A stretch of DNA of 64,000 nt from Notolepis coatsorum (GCA_963971535.1 OZ020589.1:93871182-93935181); one strand, 5' to 3'; positions 23,498 to 35,050 are shown, numbered from the stretch's first letter. Program-made: numbers and translations. The notes: generated from the letters alone by a model not told the origin.

Positions 23498-25061
23498 GTC
23501 AAACTTTATTTGTATAGCACTTTTCATACAGTAAGTGGCAACTCAGTTGTGCTTCCCAGAAAAGAATTGCAAAGAATAATACAAATAATTTAAAAGGCAA
23601 GAAACAAACACATAATAATAACAATAATAATAATAACATTAAAAACAAATAAAAAAACAATGCTAAAAAGGTGTGTCTTAAGATTTATTTTTAAAATGTC
23701 CACAGATTCAGAAACTCGTAGATATGCTATGAGATAACATTGTAATCATTTGTATATATATGTAAAGTTCTTATTATTAATTAATTATGCTGATTATACG
23801 GTATGCCGTATGAATAGGTCTCGAACATATGAGGTCTTACCTTGAGAACGTCAACATTATGTCTGAGTTCCTGAAGCTCCTTCATCCTCTCCTGGATGAT
23901 GTGCTGCACCTCAGACTGGGTCACCACCAGAACCTTCTGAAGACAGGAGAACACAGAAGTCAGCCAACACAACACCTCAGACTGTGTCACCACCAGAACC
24001 TTCTGAAGACGGGAGAACACAGCAGTCAGTCAACACAACACCTCAGACTGGGTCACCACCAGAACCTTTTGAAGACGGGAGAACACAGCAGTCAGTCAAC
24101 ACAATTCCTCTTTGTTCTCAACGACTAGAGTTATAATGTATGATGAGCTCCGTACTCTTCAACGAAACAATGGACCTCATTCACCAACATTGTCGTAAGT
24201 TTTCTCTTAAATAACCTCATTGGAAGTTCGTAAGAGAAAACCTACAACAGTTACCCCTGGATTCATCAACGTGTGGAGAGGCCAAATGATAAGGATAACT
24301 CAGATATGTCAGACAGACAGTATGATATATACTCATTAAACAGACCTTTTGTCATAAATGATTTCCTGTCAAAGGGAACATCCAGCCTAAAGAGAATGTA
24401 CATTGTCTAAATAAAGGAAGGTATTATAGTCAAGCTGGCTTGACACTCAGTATAGGCGAAATAATGGACTCACATGCTTCTCAATGCGTTCTTCCTCTGC
24501 TGAGATGATGTTGTGGCCCCGGTGTTCTCGGACGGTGCACAGCACGCAGATGCACATCTGGTCGGAGCGACAGAACAGCTCAAGGCCCTTCTCGTGCTGC
24601 GGGCAGATCTTCCGGTCCAGGTGGCCCATCTCGTCCACCAGCTTGTGCCTCTTGAAGGTGGCCGACTCGTAGTGGGGCTTGACGTGCGTCTCGCAATAGT
24701 AGGCGAGGCACATGAGGCAGGACTTGACGGCCTTTTGGCGACGGCCCACGCAGAAGTCGCACAGCGAGTCTCGGTGGAGGTACGGGAACGGCGTGAGCTC
24801 CGGCAGATGCCGACGCTCCTGCTCCCGGTGGCTAACGTTAACGCTGGGCAAGTTGCGTTTCAGCACTGGCCGTGGGGTGAAGGTGGCGCGACACTGGGGG
24901 CAGGTGTAGACCCCGATGTGGTCATACTGGTCCCAGTAGATCTTGATGCACTCCAGGCAGTAGGTATCTCCGCAGGGGATGGTCACTGCGTCTCGCAGCA
25001 AGTCTGCACACAGTAGGCAATACTCTGAGTCTGGAGGCAGGGGGAAGCTGGACTCGGCCAT
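22599..25061 (-). CDS. TRIM-family RING/B-box/coiled-coil gene, three 5' exons (finTRIM/TRIM25-like)
   Basis: Exon 1 (25,061-24,474; 196 codons from ATG) encodes a RING at residues 15-57 (C15, C18, C30, C35, C38, C54, C57), a B-box 1 (C101, C104, C115, C118, C123, H126, H130, H139) and a complete B-box 2 (C153, H156, C164, D167, C172, C175, H180, H183). It ends at a GTGAGT donor. Exon 2 (23,936-23,841; 32 codons) and exon 3 (22,832-22,599; 78 codons) encode the coiled coil. Their lengths (96 and 234 bp) are exactly those usual in TRIM genes, all junctions are phase 0, and the acceptor and donor sites fit. Family members are mostly RING E3 ubiquitin ligases, often in antiviral signalling. Odd points: D32 replaces the usual RING His, and no PRY-SPRY exon is found. 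Confidence 0.88.
22853..23300 (-). mobile_element. LINE-type 3' fragment in TRIM intron 2
   Basis: 'tttatttaggatccccatta' followed by 'aagctactcttcctggggtc' is, on the minus strand, the usual 3' end of a fish L2-like LINE (ggaccccaggaagagtagct ... ctaatggggatcctaaataa). The rest is diverged non-coding sequence, and the inner border is a guess. Confidence 0.5.
23431..23660 (-). repeat. (AATC)n tail plus SINE/LINE 3' fragment in TRIM intron 2
   Basis: About 16 AATC units lead into 'actttatttgtatagcactt'. On the minus strand this is 'aagtgctatacaaataaagt' followed by (GATT)n, the common tail of fish retroelements. It sits between TRIM exons 2 and 3. Confidence 0.7.
23908..24105. repeat. 66-bp tandem triplication over the TRIM exon 2 splice acceptor
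   Basis: Three head-to-tail 66-bp units ('cacctcagactgggtcacca' ... 'gtcaacacaa') differ by a few bases. Each contains, on the minus strand, a copy of the exon 2 start with its acceptor (tcttcAG|AAGGTTCTGG). The unit next to exon 2 (23,908-23,973) is the one in frame with the rest of the exon. Confidence 0.9.
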
Positions 25062-26385
25062 CGCTCCTCCAAACCGATGTGGGAGGAACGCGGTGATGAT
25101 TCTTTATTGTTGAGGTGATTCCTCTGATGTCTCTGATAAGTTACTATTGCTCAATAGTATTGTGCTTCCAGAAAAGGCAGTCCAACATTCCGACAAGAAC
25201 TAAACACTTGTGTTATCCACCATGGTATAACACGATATATCCTATATAATGTAGGTCCAAATAAAGTAGACTTTAAGGAGGCTCAGATTAGAATTGTGTC
25301 AGCTATCCTATAGATGCAAATAAAGCAAAACCCCAGGCAGTCCCTCTCTGCTAGTATTTAAAGGTAAAGTTTTGTTTTTAGGGTAAATAAAGAGGAACTG
25401 CCTTCCCACAGAACACAATGTTTTCAGTACCTGCATGAAACTCACCTGTAACCATGAAGGAATCTGCTTGCCATGCAGGAATAAATACCGCTCAGGTCAC
25501 CTCACATTCTGAAAGATGTTCTGCTGCTATTTTGATTTGATTATACCCGTATGTGATTGTTATTTAGCTCCCCCCCCCCCCCCCTTCCTATGAACCTACC
25601 TTTTGGTTGTAAGGTTGTACAGAGACAAAAAAAAAAAAAAAAAACACCAACAACACAGTGGAGCTGGACATAATAGCCAACTGACTGAATGATATTCACT
25701 GTTAATTCTATAAAGCTTTATCCAGAGACAACACAAATCAGAATCCACACCTCAGTCAATGGAGCACTCGGAAATATGCTGCAATATTTGAAGAGGATAA
25801 CGTTATAAACAGCAGAAGAAGATGGAGAACAGAAACAGACTGACCAACAGGGAACTGCATCCAACCCAGTACAACCCTTGAGTCTAAGGTAAAGACACAT
25901 TAAAATCACAGACGTGTAATGTTAATCTATTGAAATGGAACTGTATACAGTAGTCAGCTGCTAGTTAGCGTTCTAGCTTGATAGCGGGCTGCTTGCTAGC
26001 TAACGTTAGCCCTGTATGTGAAACAACTTTACACAGCAGTAATAGCTAACAGTTGAGCAGTTGATTTGATTGAGTGTGTATCGTTCGCTCGTGTTTGTCT
26101 TGACTTCCGTGCCTAGTGTGACGCACTTGTGATCACTCAAATACGGCATGCAAGAGGCTCAAACGCAAACCCAATACATCACAGTGTCTGTTGTACGACT
26201 ACGCTGCCACCGAAAATGGCAGTTTGGATTTCTGTAGGTTTTCAGACATCATTAACACTAACAATATATATATTTTTATTTGTATGTCTTGATTGTGAAA
26301 TCTTTCCACCTGGGAGCCTTTTGACTAAATCAATAAATGTTCTCTTTCTCTACAGAAACAAAGACTGAGGCAACGGACTGAGATT
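25062..26385. other. Upstream region of the TRIM gene; no further gene
   Basis: It holds short C and A runs (25,570-25,586; 25,628-25,644) and GCTAGCTAACGTTAGC-type words at ~25,960-26,020 often seen near fish promoters. A 5' untranslated exon may lie here, but I cannot place it. Confidence 0.4.
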
Positions 26386-26399
26386 TGATGCTCTCTCTC

Positions 26400-26551
<152 letters not shown>

Positions 26552-27454
26552 GTATTACTCTGACAATAATATAAGAAAGGTGTTTCAATATTGTTATTGT
26601 TTTGTTGTTACCTGTTGATCTAATGTGCCTTTTATTTGAAATGTATTTCAAATAAAAATACAATTATTCATTTGAATGGTGTTTTTTATGGCAATAACAA
26701 CTATACCGTAATAACATCTATACAGTAATTACAACTATAGGCGTAGACCAGGGTTTAACCCCTTGTTGTCAAGAGAGAGGGGAGATGAGGAATATGAGCT
26801 GGTGCTGATGGGGAGTGAAGATGAGCTGGAGGACTGATCATACAGTATATACCCCACACACACAAATGCACACACACTGTGTTTAAGTTATTAAATCATA
26901 ATAATTCTCCAAATCTCTTGTCGGTTTTATTTATTTTCTAATACATTTACATTTCGGACAAGTACGTTTAGATTTCGGACAAGTAAAATATCTGAGCCAC
27001 TTGTCCGAAGGATAGGTATTTACATGCCCTACCTGCCGACGCATGTAAAACCATTAGCCAATATACAGCACATATACAGCAGCCACACAATGTGTTTACG
27101 CTGTATATGTGGTGGTTTTATATTTCAATTTAAACATGTTATCAGAGACACTTTGTAATGGACACAAATATTAGCCTTTAGTAAACTATAGCTATGTCCA
27201 CGAAAACCTGACGACGACGACCGAGTAGAACTCATTGCTAAGTAATGCTGCCGAGGCATTAGCTAGCTAACTTGAGCAAATTAGGTTAGTAACTAAGCTA
27301 ACATGTTTGTCGAGTTACTAACGTTAATCTAACTATAATTGACTTAACAGTAGGCTGACTGACATATTGTATTACGGTGAGCAATTACATAAACGCTAGC
27401 GCATTTTACGTCACTTTTGGAGGCTTTTAGCTTAGCTAGATAACATTTGCATGT
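26552..27454. other. Nothing recognised
   Basis: AT-rich DNA. The 'ttcggacaagt' word occurs twice at 26,955-26,985 and once inverted at ~27,000. No gene is supported. Confidence 0.5.
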
Positions 27455-27551
27455 TATCGCTGTACTGCACCTATGCTGTACAATGACAATACATTTGAAT
27501 CCGATCTAACATGTTGCTCTTGCTTTTATCATTACAACTGGCGCTGCTCTG

Positions 27552-29126
27552 ATGGCTGCCTTTCTGATCGCTCCGACGAGACTGTGCTTTATTTTGTTAA
27601 TTTTTATAGTATTAGGAGTTTTATTTGCACCAACTGTTGGTGCATTATATGTGTATGACCGTCAGTCAATCATTGACATTGGATTAAGAAAAACTTACCG
27701 TTTGGATTGCTCTCTGGATCGGATCGCTGAACAGCAGAAATGGCCCGCCGAGATCCTTTGTTATGCCGGCCATGGACAAGACCAAAAGCCGCCGCGAAGA
27801 CGAGGAAAGAGAGCCGGGGTCCGGAACAGACTGAGGTCCAAACGACACAGAACCACATTGCCCAGCATATTGTTGGCCAATGTGCAATCGATAGGAAACA
27901 AATTGGACGACATCAGAGCAAGGATCCAATTCCAGAGGGACATTCGGGATTGTAACGTCCTCTGTTTCACAGAAACTTGGCTGAGTCCAGATGTCCCGAA
28001 TCATGCAATAGAACCGGCAGACCACTTCTTCGTTCTACGCAAAGACCGGACGGCATTAGAGTCACTAAAGACGAGAGGAGGCGGCATTGCCTTCATGATA
28101 AACAAGGAGTGGTGCGATTTAGGCAACACAAAGGAAATGTCTAACCACTGCTCCCCAGACCTGGAGTTTATCACGATAAAATGTCGACCCTTCTTCCTCC
28201 CAAGAGAGTTAACGTCCATCATCCTCATCAGAGTGTACATTCCACCACACGCGAACACTGAGGTCGCACTTTCAAAACTTCACGACGAGGTAAACAAACT
28301 CCAGGCAGCTAATGTTGACGCGGCCATTTTGGTCTTGGGGGATTTCAACAGCGCGCGTCTTAAAAAGGTGCTGCCGAATTTCTATCAGCATGTGACCTGT
28401 CCCACCAGAGGCGAGAACATATTAGACCATGTATACTCGCAATTTAAGAATGGGTACAAGTCACAGGCTCTTAGTCCATTCGGTAAAAGCGATCACGCCG
28501 CCATTTTTCTTTTGCCTAAGTACAAACAGAGTCTCAAGCGAACGCCGGTGGTCTCGCGAGAGGTTAAGCGTTGGGCCGTGACGTCAGTGGAGTCACTCCA
28601 AGCAGTGCTGGGAAGCACAGAATGGAGTGTATTCCGTGATAACACAGCCAATATTAACGAATACACCGAAACGGTGATTGACTATGTCTGTACTCAGGTA
28701 GAAGTAATAATCCCCACCACCAAAATTAATATTTACCCAAATCAAAAGCCCTGGGTAGACAAATCCGTCCGTGAGGCTCTGAAAGTGCGCACATCAGCAT
28801 ACAACACCGGGCTGGTGACAGGCAACATGGAAGAACACAAGATGGCAAGATACAACGTCAGGAGAGCAGTAATAGAGGCAAAACGGCGTTACAGGGATAA
28901 AGTTGAACTTCAGTTTGAACAGGCTGACTCTAGAGGCATGTGGCAGGGCCTCAGAACAATGACAGACTACAAAGGAACCCCCCTCAAACTGAACAGTGAC
29001 ATCTCCTTAGCAAATGATCTCAACTCCTTCTATGCGAGGTTTGAGGCTGTGAATAACAACACCAGCCTACAAACCACGGCAATGGGGGGGGGGGGTCTGC
29101 TGATGGAGACTCAGTGTTCAGGGTAA
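27552..29126 (+). CDS. LINE endonuclease ORF portion (524 codons)
   Basis: It starts with a hydrophobic N-terminal stretch ([20 protein letters not shown]), as in related LINEs. APE-type endonuclease motifs follow: [41 protein letters not shown] and [10 protein letters not shown]. The linker before RT then reads [20 protein letters not shown]. The frame ends just past a 12-base G run (29,084-29,095), where the RT frame takes over, so a single ancestral ORF is now split there. The endonuclease would nick target DNA for target-primed reverse transcription. Confidence 0.75.
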   Translation: MAAFLIAPTRLCFILLIFIVLGVLFAPTVGALYVYDRQSIIDIGLRKTYRLDCSLDRIAEQQKWPAEILCYAGHGQDQKPPRRRGKRAGVRNRLRSKRHRTTLPSILLANVQSIGNKLDDIRARIQFQRDIRDCNVLCFTETWLSPDVPNHAIEPADHFFVLRKDRTALESLKTRGGGIAFMINKEWCDLGNTKEMSNHCSPDLEFITIKCRPFFLPRELTSIILIRVYIPPHANTEVALSKLHDEVNKLQAANVDAAILVLGDFNSARLKKVLPNFYQHVTCPTRGENILDHVYSQFKNGYKSQALSPFGKSDHAAIFLLPKYKQSLKRTPVVSREVKRWAVTSVESLQAVLGSTEWSVFRDNTANINEYTETVIDYVCTQVEVIIPTTKINIYPNQKPWVDKSVREALKVRTSAYNTGLVTGNMEEHKMARYNVRRAVIEAKRRYRDKVELQFEQADSRGMWQGLRTMTDYKGTPLKLNSDISLANDLNSFYARFEAVNNNTSLQTTAMGGGGLLMETQCSG

Positions 29127-30508
29127 CAGAGCATGAGGTGAGACGGATCTTTAAAAAAGTGGATATCAGGAAGGCAGCAGGACCGGACGGCATCCCCGGC
29201 CGCGTCCTAAAAGTCTGTGCCGACCAACTGGCCCCGGTATTCACTGACATCTTCAACCTGTCCTTGGAACAGGCCGTCATCCCCACCTGTCTGAAGAAGT
29301 CCACCATCATCCCTGTACCCAAAAAATCTACGCCCGCTTGCCTCAACGACTACCGCCCTGTAGCCCTCACCTCCATAGCCATGAAGTGCTTTGAGAAGCT
29401 AGTGAAGGGCTACATCTGTTCCTCCCTCCCCATCAACCTGGACCCTCTGCAATTTGCATATCGCCCCAACAGGTCCACGGAGGACGCCATAGCCCATGTG
29501 CTGCACACAGCAGCATCACATCTGGACAAGAGGCAGGGGAACTATGTGAGAATGCTGTTCATCGACTACAGCTCAGCATTCAATACCATAGTCCCCTCCA
29601 AACTCATAGCCAAGCTCAGGGACCTGGGCTTGAACTATGACCTGTGCCAGTGGGTCCTGGACTTCCTGACGGGCAGACCCCAGGTGGTAAGAGCCGGCAA
29701 CTGCACCTCCTCATCCATCACGCTCAACATAGGGGCCCCCCAGGGCTGTGTTCTGAGCCCCCTCCTCTACTCCCTGTACACACATGACTGCGTAGCACAG
29801 CGGAACAACAACACCATCATCAAATTTGCTGATGACACAGTAGTGGTGGGCCTGATCTCTGCCAACGACGAAAGGGCCTACCTGGAAGAGGTAGAGAACC
29901 TGTCACAGTGGTGTCAGGAGAACTGCCTCTCCCTGAACGTCAGCAAAACAAAAGAGATGATTGTGGACTTCAGGAGGTCGGGGGTCAAGGACTACAGCCC
30001 CCTCAGCATCGACGGGGCACCAGTTGAGAGAGTGAACAGTTTCAAGTACCTCGGAGCCCACATATCCGAGGACTTGACATGGACCACACACATTGACAGT
30101 GTTGTGAAGAAGGCACGACAACGCCTCTACTTCCTCAGGCGCCTAAGGAAGTTCCAAGTCAGTCAGAAGATCCTTAGGAACTTCTACTCATGTACAATAG
30201 AGAGCATCCTGACCGGCAACATCACCTCCTGGTTTGGGAATAGCACTGCACAAGACCGTAGCAGACTACAAAGAGTGACACGTTCAGCCGAACGCACAAT
30301 TAGAGGGGGGCTTCCCACCCTCCAGAACATTTACAACAAGCGGTGCAAGGGGAAGGCTAAGAGAATTATTAAGGACTCGAGCCACCCGAACAACTGCCTC
30401 TTTGAACTGCTGCCGTCAGGCAAGCGATACCGGAGTCTTATGGCGAGCACAGAAAGACTCAGAAGGAGCTTCTATCCCCAGGCCATCAGGCTGCTAAACG
30501 AACAATAA
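29114..30508 (+). CDS. LINE reverse transcriptase ORF portion (464 codons)
   Basis: The frame reads [20 protein letters not shown], then [19 protein letters not shown], '[17 protein letters not shown]', '[19 protein letters not shown]' and '[15 protein letters not shown]' (the FADD catalytic box, ~29,822-29,842). It ends ...[14 protein letters not shown] stop. All RT blocks look intact. The ATG given is only the first in frame; the real product would be fused to the endonuclease part upstream. Confidence 0.8.
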   Translation: MFRVTEHEVRRIFKKVDIRKAAGPDGIPGRVLKVCADQLAPVFTDIFNLSLEQAVIPTCLKKSTIIPVPKKSTPACLNDYRPVALTSIAMKCFEKLVKGYICSSLPINLDPLQFAYRPNRSTEDAIAHVLHTAASHLDKRQGNYVRMLFIDYSSAFNTIVPSKLIAKLRDLGLNYDLCQWVLDFLTGRPQVVRAGNCTSSSITLNIGAPQGCVLSPLLYSLYTHDCVAQRNNNTIIKFADDTVVVGLISANDERAYLEEVENLSQWCQENCLSLNVSKTKEMIVDFRRSGVKDYSPLSIDGAPVERVNSFKYLGAHISEDLTWTTHIDSVVKKARQRLYFLRRLRKFQVSQKILRNFYSCTIESILTGNITSWFGNSTAQDRSRLQRVTRSAERTIRGGLPTLQNIYNKRCKGKAKRIIKDSSHPNNCLFELLPSGKRYRSLMASTERLRRSFYPQAIRLLNEQ

Positions 30509-30992
30509 TCGCTAAACGAACAATAATCACTATGCAACAACCATCAAATGCACACAGCACACACACCCACACGCACACACTCACTCAAACAAACAACACA
30601 CTGCAGCACCCACTCTCCACACTTTAGATCACACAAACACACTTACACTTTATATTTATTGATAAAGGATTTGCACTACAACTCGTACACCTACTGTGAA
30701 TTGTACCTAAACTGCACCTCGTCCATTTATGCCTTGCACTATATAGTATTGTATATTAGTACACTGCACAGTATTGTATATTGTATGGTAACTACGTCTA
30801 CGAACATTGTACATATGTCTAAACTGAACACTGTGACCTCTTTTTTTACTTCTAATTTTTACTATGTTTTTATTTCATACTTATCTTGTCATGCACAGTC
30901 TCTGGAGCGCAACAGTAAGAAGCATTTTGTACAAAAGTATTCTGTACTTCTGTATGACAACTATTAAAGAAACTTGAAACTTGAACTTGAAA

Positions 30993-31329
30993 CATACATA
31001 ATCTGAAGGTAGAGCTACATATACAGTTAAAAAGAATAGAGATGTATAAAGTGTCTTCTCACATTGTGTATAGTTATTATAGATTTCTTACTATCTTTAC
31101 AGATGGGTGATACAGTTTGTGGTACAAGAATTGATTACTGAAGTGAAAAAATATAATATAATAATATAACAGATTATTGTTAATACTTGTTAATGATTGT
31201 TTTACACAAGGGAAGATAGTTGCTCTCAGCCTAACTTTACAATGGGTATGGGCCTTTCCATATTTTGATTGTACTGATGCAGGTATTATATATGAAAATC
31301 AATGAGGAATTGACACACCACCAAATTTT
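30993..31329. other. Nothing recognised
   Basis: AT-rich DNA downstream of the LINE tail. Confidence 0.5.
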
Positions 31330-31681
31330 TTTTACATTTATTTAACCTTTATTTACCCAGGCAAGCAAGTAAGAACCAATTCTTATTTTATTTATTGTCA
31401 AAAGTATGCATGTTGGTTTAATTCAACAACAAGAGATATGTAATGTTAATTTTTACTTTTTTAATTATCATATTTTGCACAGATAATGCTTACATTTAGA
31501 AAGCCTTTTGAATGCATCCAGTGAAATTATTAATTACCTGAAATTATTCAGTTTTTTTGGGGGGAAACCCTGCATATATCGGTATCGGTTGATATCGGTA
31601 TCGGTATCGGTATCGAAATTAAGAGTTGGACAATATCGGAATATCGGTATCGGTAAAAAAGCCAATATCGAGCATCCCTAG
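31330..31681 (-). mobile_element. 5'-truncated hAT-type MITE (same family as 55,292-55,675)
   Basis: The inner part ('tttatttacccaggcaagca') and right end ('cggtatcggtaaaaaagcca' ... 'gagcatcccta') match the complement of the complete copy at 55,292-55,675. The other terminal repeat is missing. Confidence 0.7.
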
Positions 31682-31720
31682 TTTAGGGTAAAACATTTTA
31701 TACAAAGATGTATAATATCT

Positions 31721-31775
<55 letters not shown>

Positions 31776-32027
31776 GCATCATATCTATCAAATTTTGTCT
31801 ATATCATATTTCTGCACACTGTACTTAGCTTATAGCTGATATAACATTTGTATCAAGTACTTTAAATTACATTAAAAGATTAAATGTTTAAAATGCACCA
31901 CTGCCAGCAAATACAGAGCTATTTATTACCATAAATGGTAATAAATGGTAATAAATGGCTCTGAGAAAATATAGTTCTTGAACTGTCAGAGATTTAGCTA
32001 AGCAACAGTAAACAAGGTAGCCTAAAT
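31682..32027. repeat. Old duplicated host segment with (ATC)n
   Basis: It starts 'gtttagggtaaaacatttta', contains (ATC)n at ~31,721-31,775 and runs to 'gtagcctaaat'. The first part recurs at 34,919-35,050. The later part recurs at ~43,110-43,227, 43,938-43,971 and 49,425-49,590. The unit is useful because it preserves empty insertion sites (GTTCT at 31,974-31,978). Confidence 0.75.
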
Positions 32028-32114
32028 CAGTGGTTCCCAACCTTTTTCCCCCCAGGGACCCCCAAACATCTCTGATGAAATTCGCGGACCCCCTCCTAAT
32101 AAGATACCATAAAA

Positions 32115-32896
32115 TACTTTTTTTTTCATTTTAATAACAAACTGCTTATACACAGGCATATGCATCACAATTAGACCCACTATGCTTCTTTGACTTGTGC
32201 CTTCAATCAACAAATCTCATCTTGCACCATATGCATTTCAAAATGTTTGGCCAATATTCAAATGCTGTATTCATCCTCTCAAATCAGGCCCTAATGGTGA
32301 ACGGTTTGCATTTATGGAACAAATCAATGCAACAAATTAAACTAAATATGAGACAGGAAATTCCAATCAGTAGCAGAGAGAATCTGTCCTAGCTGGGTTT
32401 AATACCTTTTTTTTGTCATTTTAATAACAAACTGCTTATACACAGGCATATGCATCACAATTAGACCCACTATGCTTCTTTAACTTGTGCCTTCAATCAA
32501 CAAATCTCATCTTGCACCATATGCATTTCAAAATGTTTGGCCAATATTCAAATCCTGTATTCATCCTCTCAAATCAGTCCCTAATGGTGAATGGTTTGCA
32601 TTTATGGAACAAATCAATGCAACAAATTAAACTAAATATGAGACAGGAAATTCCAATCAGTAGCAGAGAGAATCTGTCCTAGCTGGGTTTAATACCTTTT
32701 TTTTGTCATTTTAATAACAAACTGCTTATACACAGGCATATGCATCATAATTAGACCCACTATGCTTCTTTGACTTGTGCCTTCAATCAACAAATCTAAT
32801 CTTGCACCATATGTATTTCAAAATTTTGGCCAATATTCAAATCCTGTATTCATCCTCTCAAATCAGGCCCTAATGGTGAACGGTTTGCATTTATGT
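32115..32896. repeat. 290-bp tandem repeat, 2.7 copies, within the hAT element
   Basis: Units start at ~32,121, 32,411 and 32,701 ('cattttaataacaaactgct'). They are nearly identical ('ttagacccactatgcttctt' in each). The third is truncated at ~32,896. Confidence 0.9.
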
Positions 32897-32988
32897 TGAA
32901 TGAAGTAAGAATCCACTGCAGTAAAAATATCCTCACCTCGAGTGGTGGTAGTAAGGTTGACTGACATGAGAATGTCCTGCTTCAGATC

Positions 32989-33183
32989 CTAATTTTCAAT
33001 ATATTGCACATAAACGATGAGCACAGCCTCGTCTGCGACAGTTGTAGTTTCATCAAGTTGTATGGCAAATGGACCCTTTCTAAGCTTTTCTGACAGCTGC
33101 TGCTCGCAATCACTTGACATCTTATCAATTCGGTCTTTCACTACATTGTTCGAGAGTGGTACTGATTTTAGTTTATCCGCCAC
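32989..33183 (-). pseudogene. hAT transposase catalytic-domain start (fragment)
   Basis: It continues the protein after a short break: VPLSNNVVKDRIDKMSSDCE, then RKGPFAIQLDETTTVADEAV (the block holding the first catalytic Asp) and VYVQYIEN. The downstream catalytic parts are absent. Confidence 0.75.
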
Positions 33184-33201
33184 CTGTGGGCCGCACAGTT
33201 T

Positions 33202-33621
33202 CTAAACCATTTTGATGCAGGCTGGTTTGATGAGCTGCTCGCCAATATTGTGCGGTTTCTTTGCTTTTGCAATTAAAAGCGAACACTCAAAGGAGGCTTC
33301 GGTAGCCTTCTGTAAATCACTGCCACCCCTGCTCCACGCTACTCTAACATCAACAGGCTTGTTCGCCTTGAGAGACTGTTCTTTCCTCCGAAAAAAGTCT
33401 GGATCCTTCCCAACGGTTTCTGGGTGCTTAGACGCCTGATGTCTCTTCAGCTTGCTGGGCTTCAGGCTCGAGTTTGCCAACTTTTCTCCACAAATCACAC
33501 ACTCAGGTCGTTTGTCTGGTCCCTCAGTGAAGCCCATGGTGATGTAATTTTCGCGATTGCTGTAGGTCCTAACTTTTTTTGCAGATGAGCTGCCGTCATC
33601 TCCTTTTCGTTTGTCACACAT
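33202..33621 (-). pseudogene. hAT transposase N-terminus with BED-type zinc finger
   Basis: The frame reads NYITMGFTEGPDKRPECVIC, then GEKLANSSLKPSKLKRHQAS and KHPETVGKDPDFFRRKEQSL. The C-x2-C then H-x4-H spacing is that of a BED-type finger, as in ZBED/SCAND3-like hAT proteins. The frame stops at KPACIKMV. Confidence 0.8.
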
Positions 33622-34348
33622 TTTCGCCTCTGGCGGCTGACTGCAGATGAGTCGAGAAAGTTAACTAGCGTGCTAGGCTAGCTACAGAAAGTGATACAGT
33701 CAACTGATTCGCGTTTTAGCGGCTACCCGGTAGCCTACTGTTAACGTTCAAAAATCATGTCTAGATGTTTATTTATTTATCTTTATTTTTTATTGTAGTG
33801 GAGAGACTATTCATGCTTCTGATGATAATTTTTTTTTTTTTTTATTTAAAAAAAAAAATTTAAAAAAAAAGACCTCAAATCATCTGTGGTCTGGCGGACC
33901 CCCTGCGCCCCCTGGCGGACCCCCAGGGGGTCCGCGGACCCCAGGTTGGGAATCACTGGCCTAAATGATCAGCTACATACAGATCCAATGTAACAAGAAT
34001 CGAATGTAAACAAAAGCGTGATGATCCATTTAGCTGAAAGTTCCAGTGCTGTTTACCTCTTGGCCAACCAGATTGCTCTTCAGTAACTATGGAAATGCAC
34101 TTAATATGTTGCCTGGAAACATAAGCTGAATTCAAACTTGCACAACTGTTGTAACTTTAACTATTGTAACAGCCAACATGAGTGAACAACAAGGTAGGCC
34201 ACACTACTGCAACATAGCCAGAAATGTTTGTAGGGTGTAATGCCAGGTGTAGTGAGGAGGTTTAACAGAGGTTATAATGGATGATTGCAGAAAGTGCAAA
34301 AGTGATTGTAAAATGCTAACAATGATGTTACAAGAAAAAGCGTATTGT

Positions 34349-34811
34349 TGGGCGGCTGGGTAGCGTAGCGGACTAAGCGCGCGCCTACCACCGCAGAGAC
34401 TCTGGGATCGAATCCAGCTGTCAGCGGTACCTCCGGCTTGGTCAATTGTCAACACAATTGGCAGTGTTAGCGGGTGGGAAGTCGGTGGGGTATGTATCCT
34501 GGTCGTTGTAAACAGCGACTCGTACTGATCGGTCGGGGCGCCTGCTCAGCAGGGAAGGGATCTGGGGGAGATAGTGTGATCCTCCCACGCGTTACACTCC
34601 CCTGGTGAGAGTCCTCGCTGTCAGGTGAAAAGAAGCGGCTGGCTGACTCCACATGTATCGGAGGAAGACATGTGGTAGTCTTCTCCCTCCCCAGGCCGAC
34701 AGTAGGGGGCAAAAGCGTGCAACGACCATGAAGGGAATTGGCATAACGACTAAATTGGGATGGGAGAAAAATACGGAAAAGGGGGAGAAAAAAGTAGAAA
34801 AAAATAAAATT
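34349..34811 (+). mobile_element. tRNA-derived SINE (~460 bp family) with TSD
   Basis: The tRNA-like head reads GGGCGGCTGGGTAGCGTAGC, then 'gggatcgaatccagctgtca' (B-box type). The body contains 'ccacatgtatcggaggaaga' and the tail is 'gggatgggagaaaaatacgg'. It is flanked by AAAAGCGTATTGT (34,336-34,348 and 34,812-34,824). Other copies lie at 43,427-43,883 and 51,116-51,587. Confidence 0.88.
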
Positions 34812-34918
34812 AAAAGCGTATTGTAGAATGTTAATGTCAGTGTAATTCTTTCAGCTTCAGATGTATCATATTTGTTATAACAATCGGATCTGCTAATTTA
34901 TGCTATTGCTAGCCATAA

Positions 34919-34957
34919 ACAGTTTAGGGTAAAACATTTTATACAAAGATGTATAAT

Positions 34958-35009
<52 letters not shown>

Positions 35010-35050
35010 GCATCATATATAATATATTTTGTCTATATCATATTTCTGCA
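34919..35050. repeat. Second copy of host (ATC)n segment
   Basis: 'gtttagggtaaaacatttta' through (ATC)n to 'ttttgtctatatcatatttc' repeats 31,682-31,813. Confidence 0.85.

Larger units (their letters stand above)
27455..30992 (+). mobile_element. Near full-length Rex1-like (CR1 group) LINE, copy 1
   Basis: It contains endonuclease and reverse transcriptase regions, a ~480-bp 3' UTR and a 3' end of 'ttgaaacttgaacttgaaac' tail repeats. The first ~50 bp resemble a LINE 3' end ('gtacaatgacaatacatttg') and may belong to an older insert. Two 5'-truncated relatives lie at 35,797-37,527 and 39,748-42,060. The Rex1 assignment rests on the [10 protein letters not shown] and [11 protein letters not shown] blocks and was not checked by a search. 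Confidence 0.8.
32028..33958 (-). mobile_element. hAT DNA transposon, internally rearranged, with 8-bp TSD
   Basis: The ends CAGTGGTTCCCAACCT and AGGTTGGGAATCACTG are inverted repeats, flanked by perfect GCCTAAAT copies (32,020-32,027 and 33,959-33,966). On the minus strand it keeps only the N-terminal part of the transposase. The part that should hold the remaining catalytic core and dimerisation domain is replaced by three tandem ~290-bp repeats. It therefore cannot encode an active transposase. Zaphod/Tip100-like by its ends. Confidence 0.9.

Noticed and set aside
23399-23593. CRISPR-like or other functional repeat array (AATC units)
   Set aside because: A simple 4-bp microsatellite forming the tail of a retroelement; there are no spacers.
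27552-27660. Signal peptide of a host secreted protein
   Set aside because: The hydrophobic start continues directly into a LINE endonuclease, as in related elements.
34349-34440. Functional tRNA gene
   Set aside because: The tRNA-like A and B boxes are the head of a SINE with a long body, tail and TSD, not a free-standing tRNA. The same applies to 7,600-7,684, 43,800-43,883, 50,760-50,808 and 51,116-51,200.
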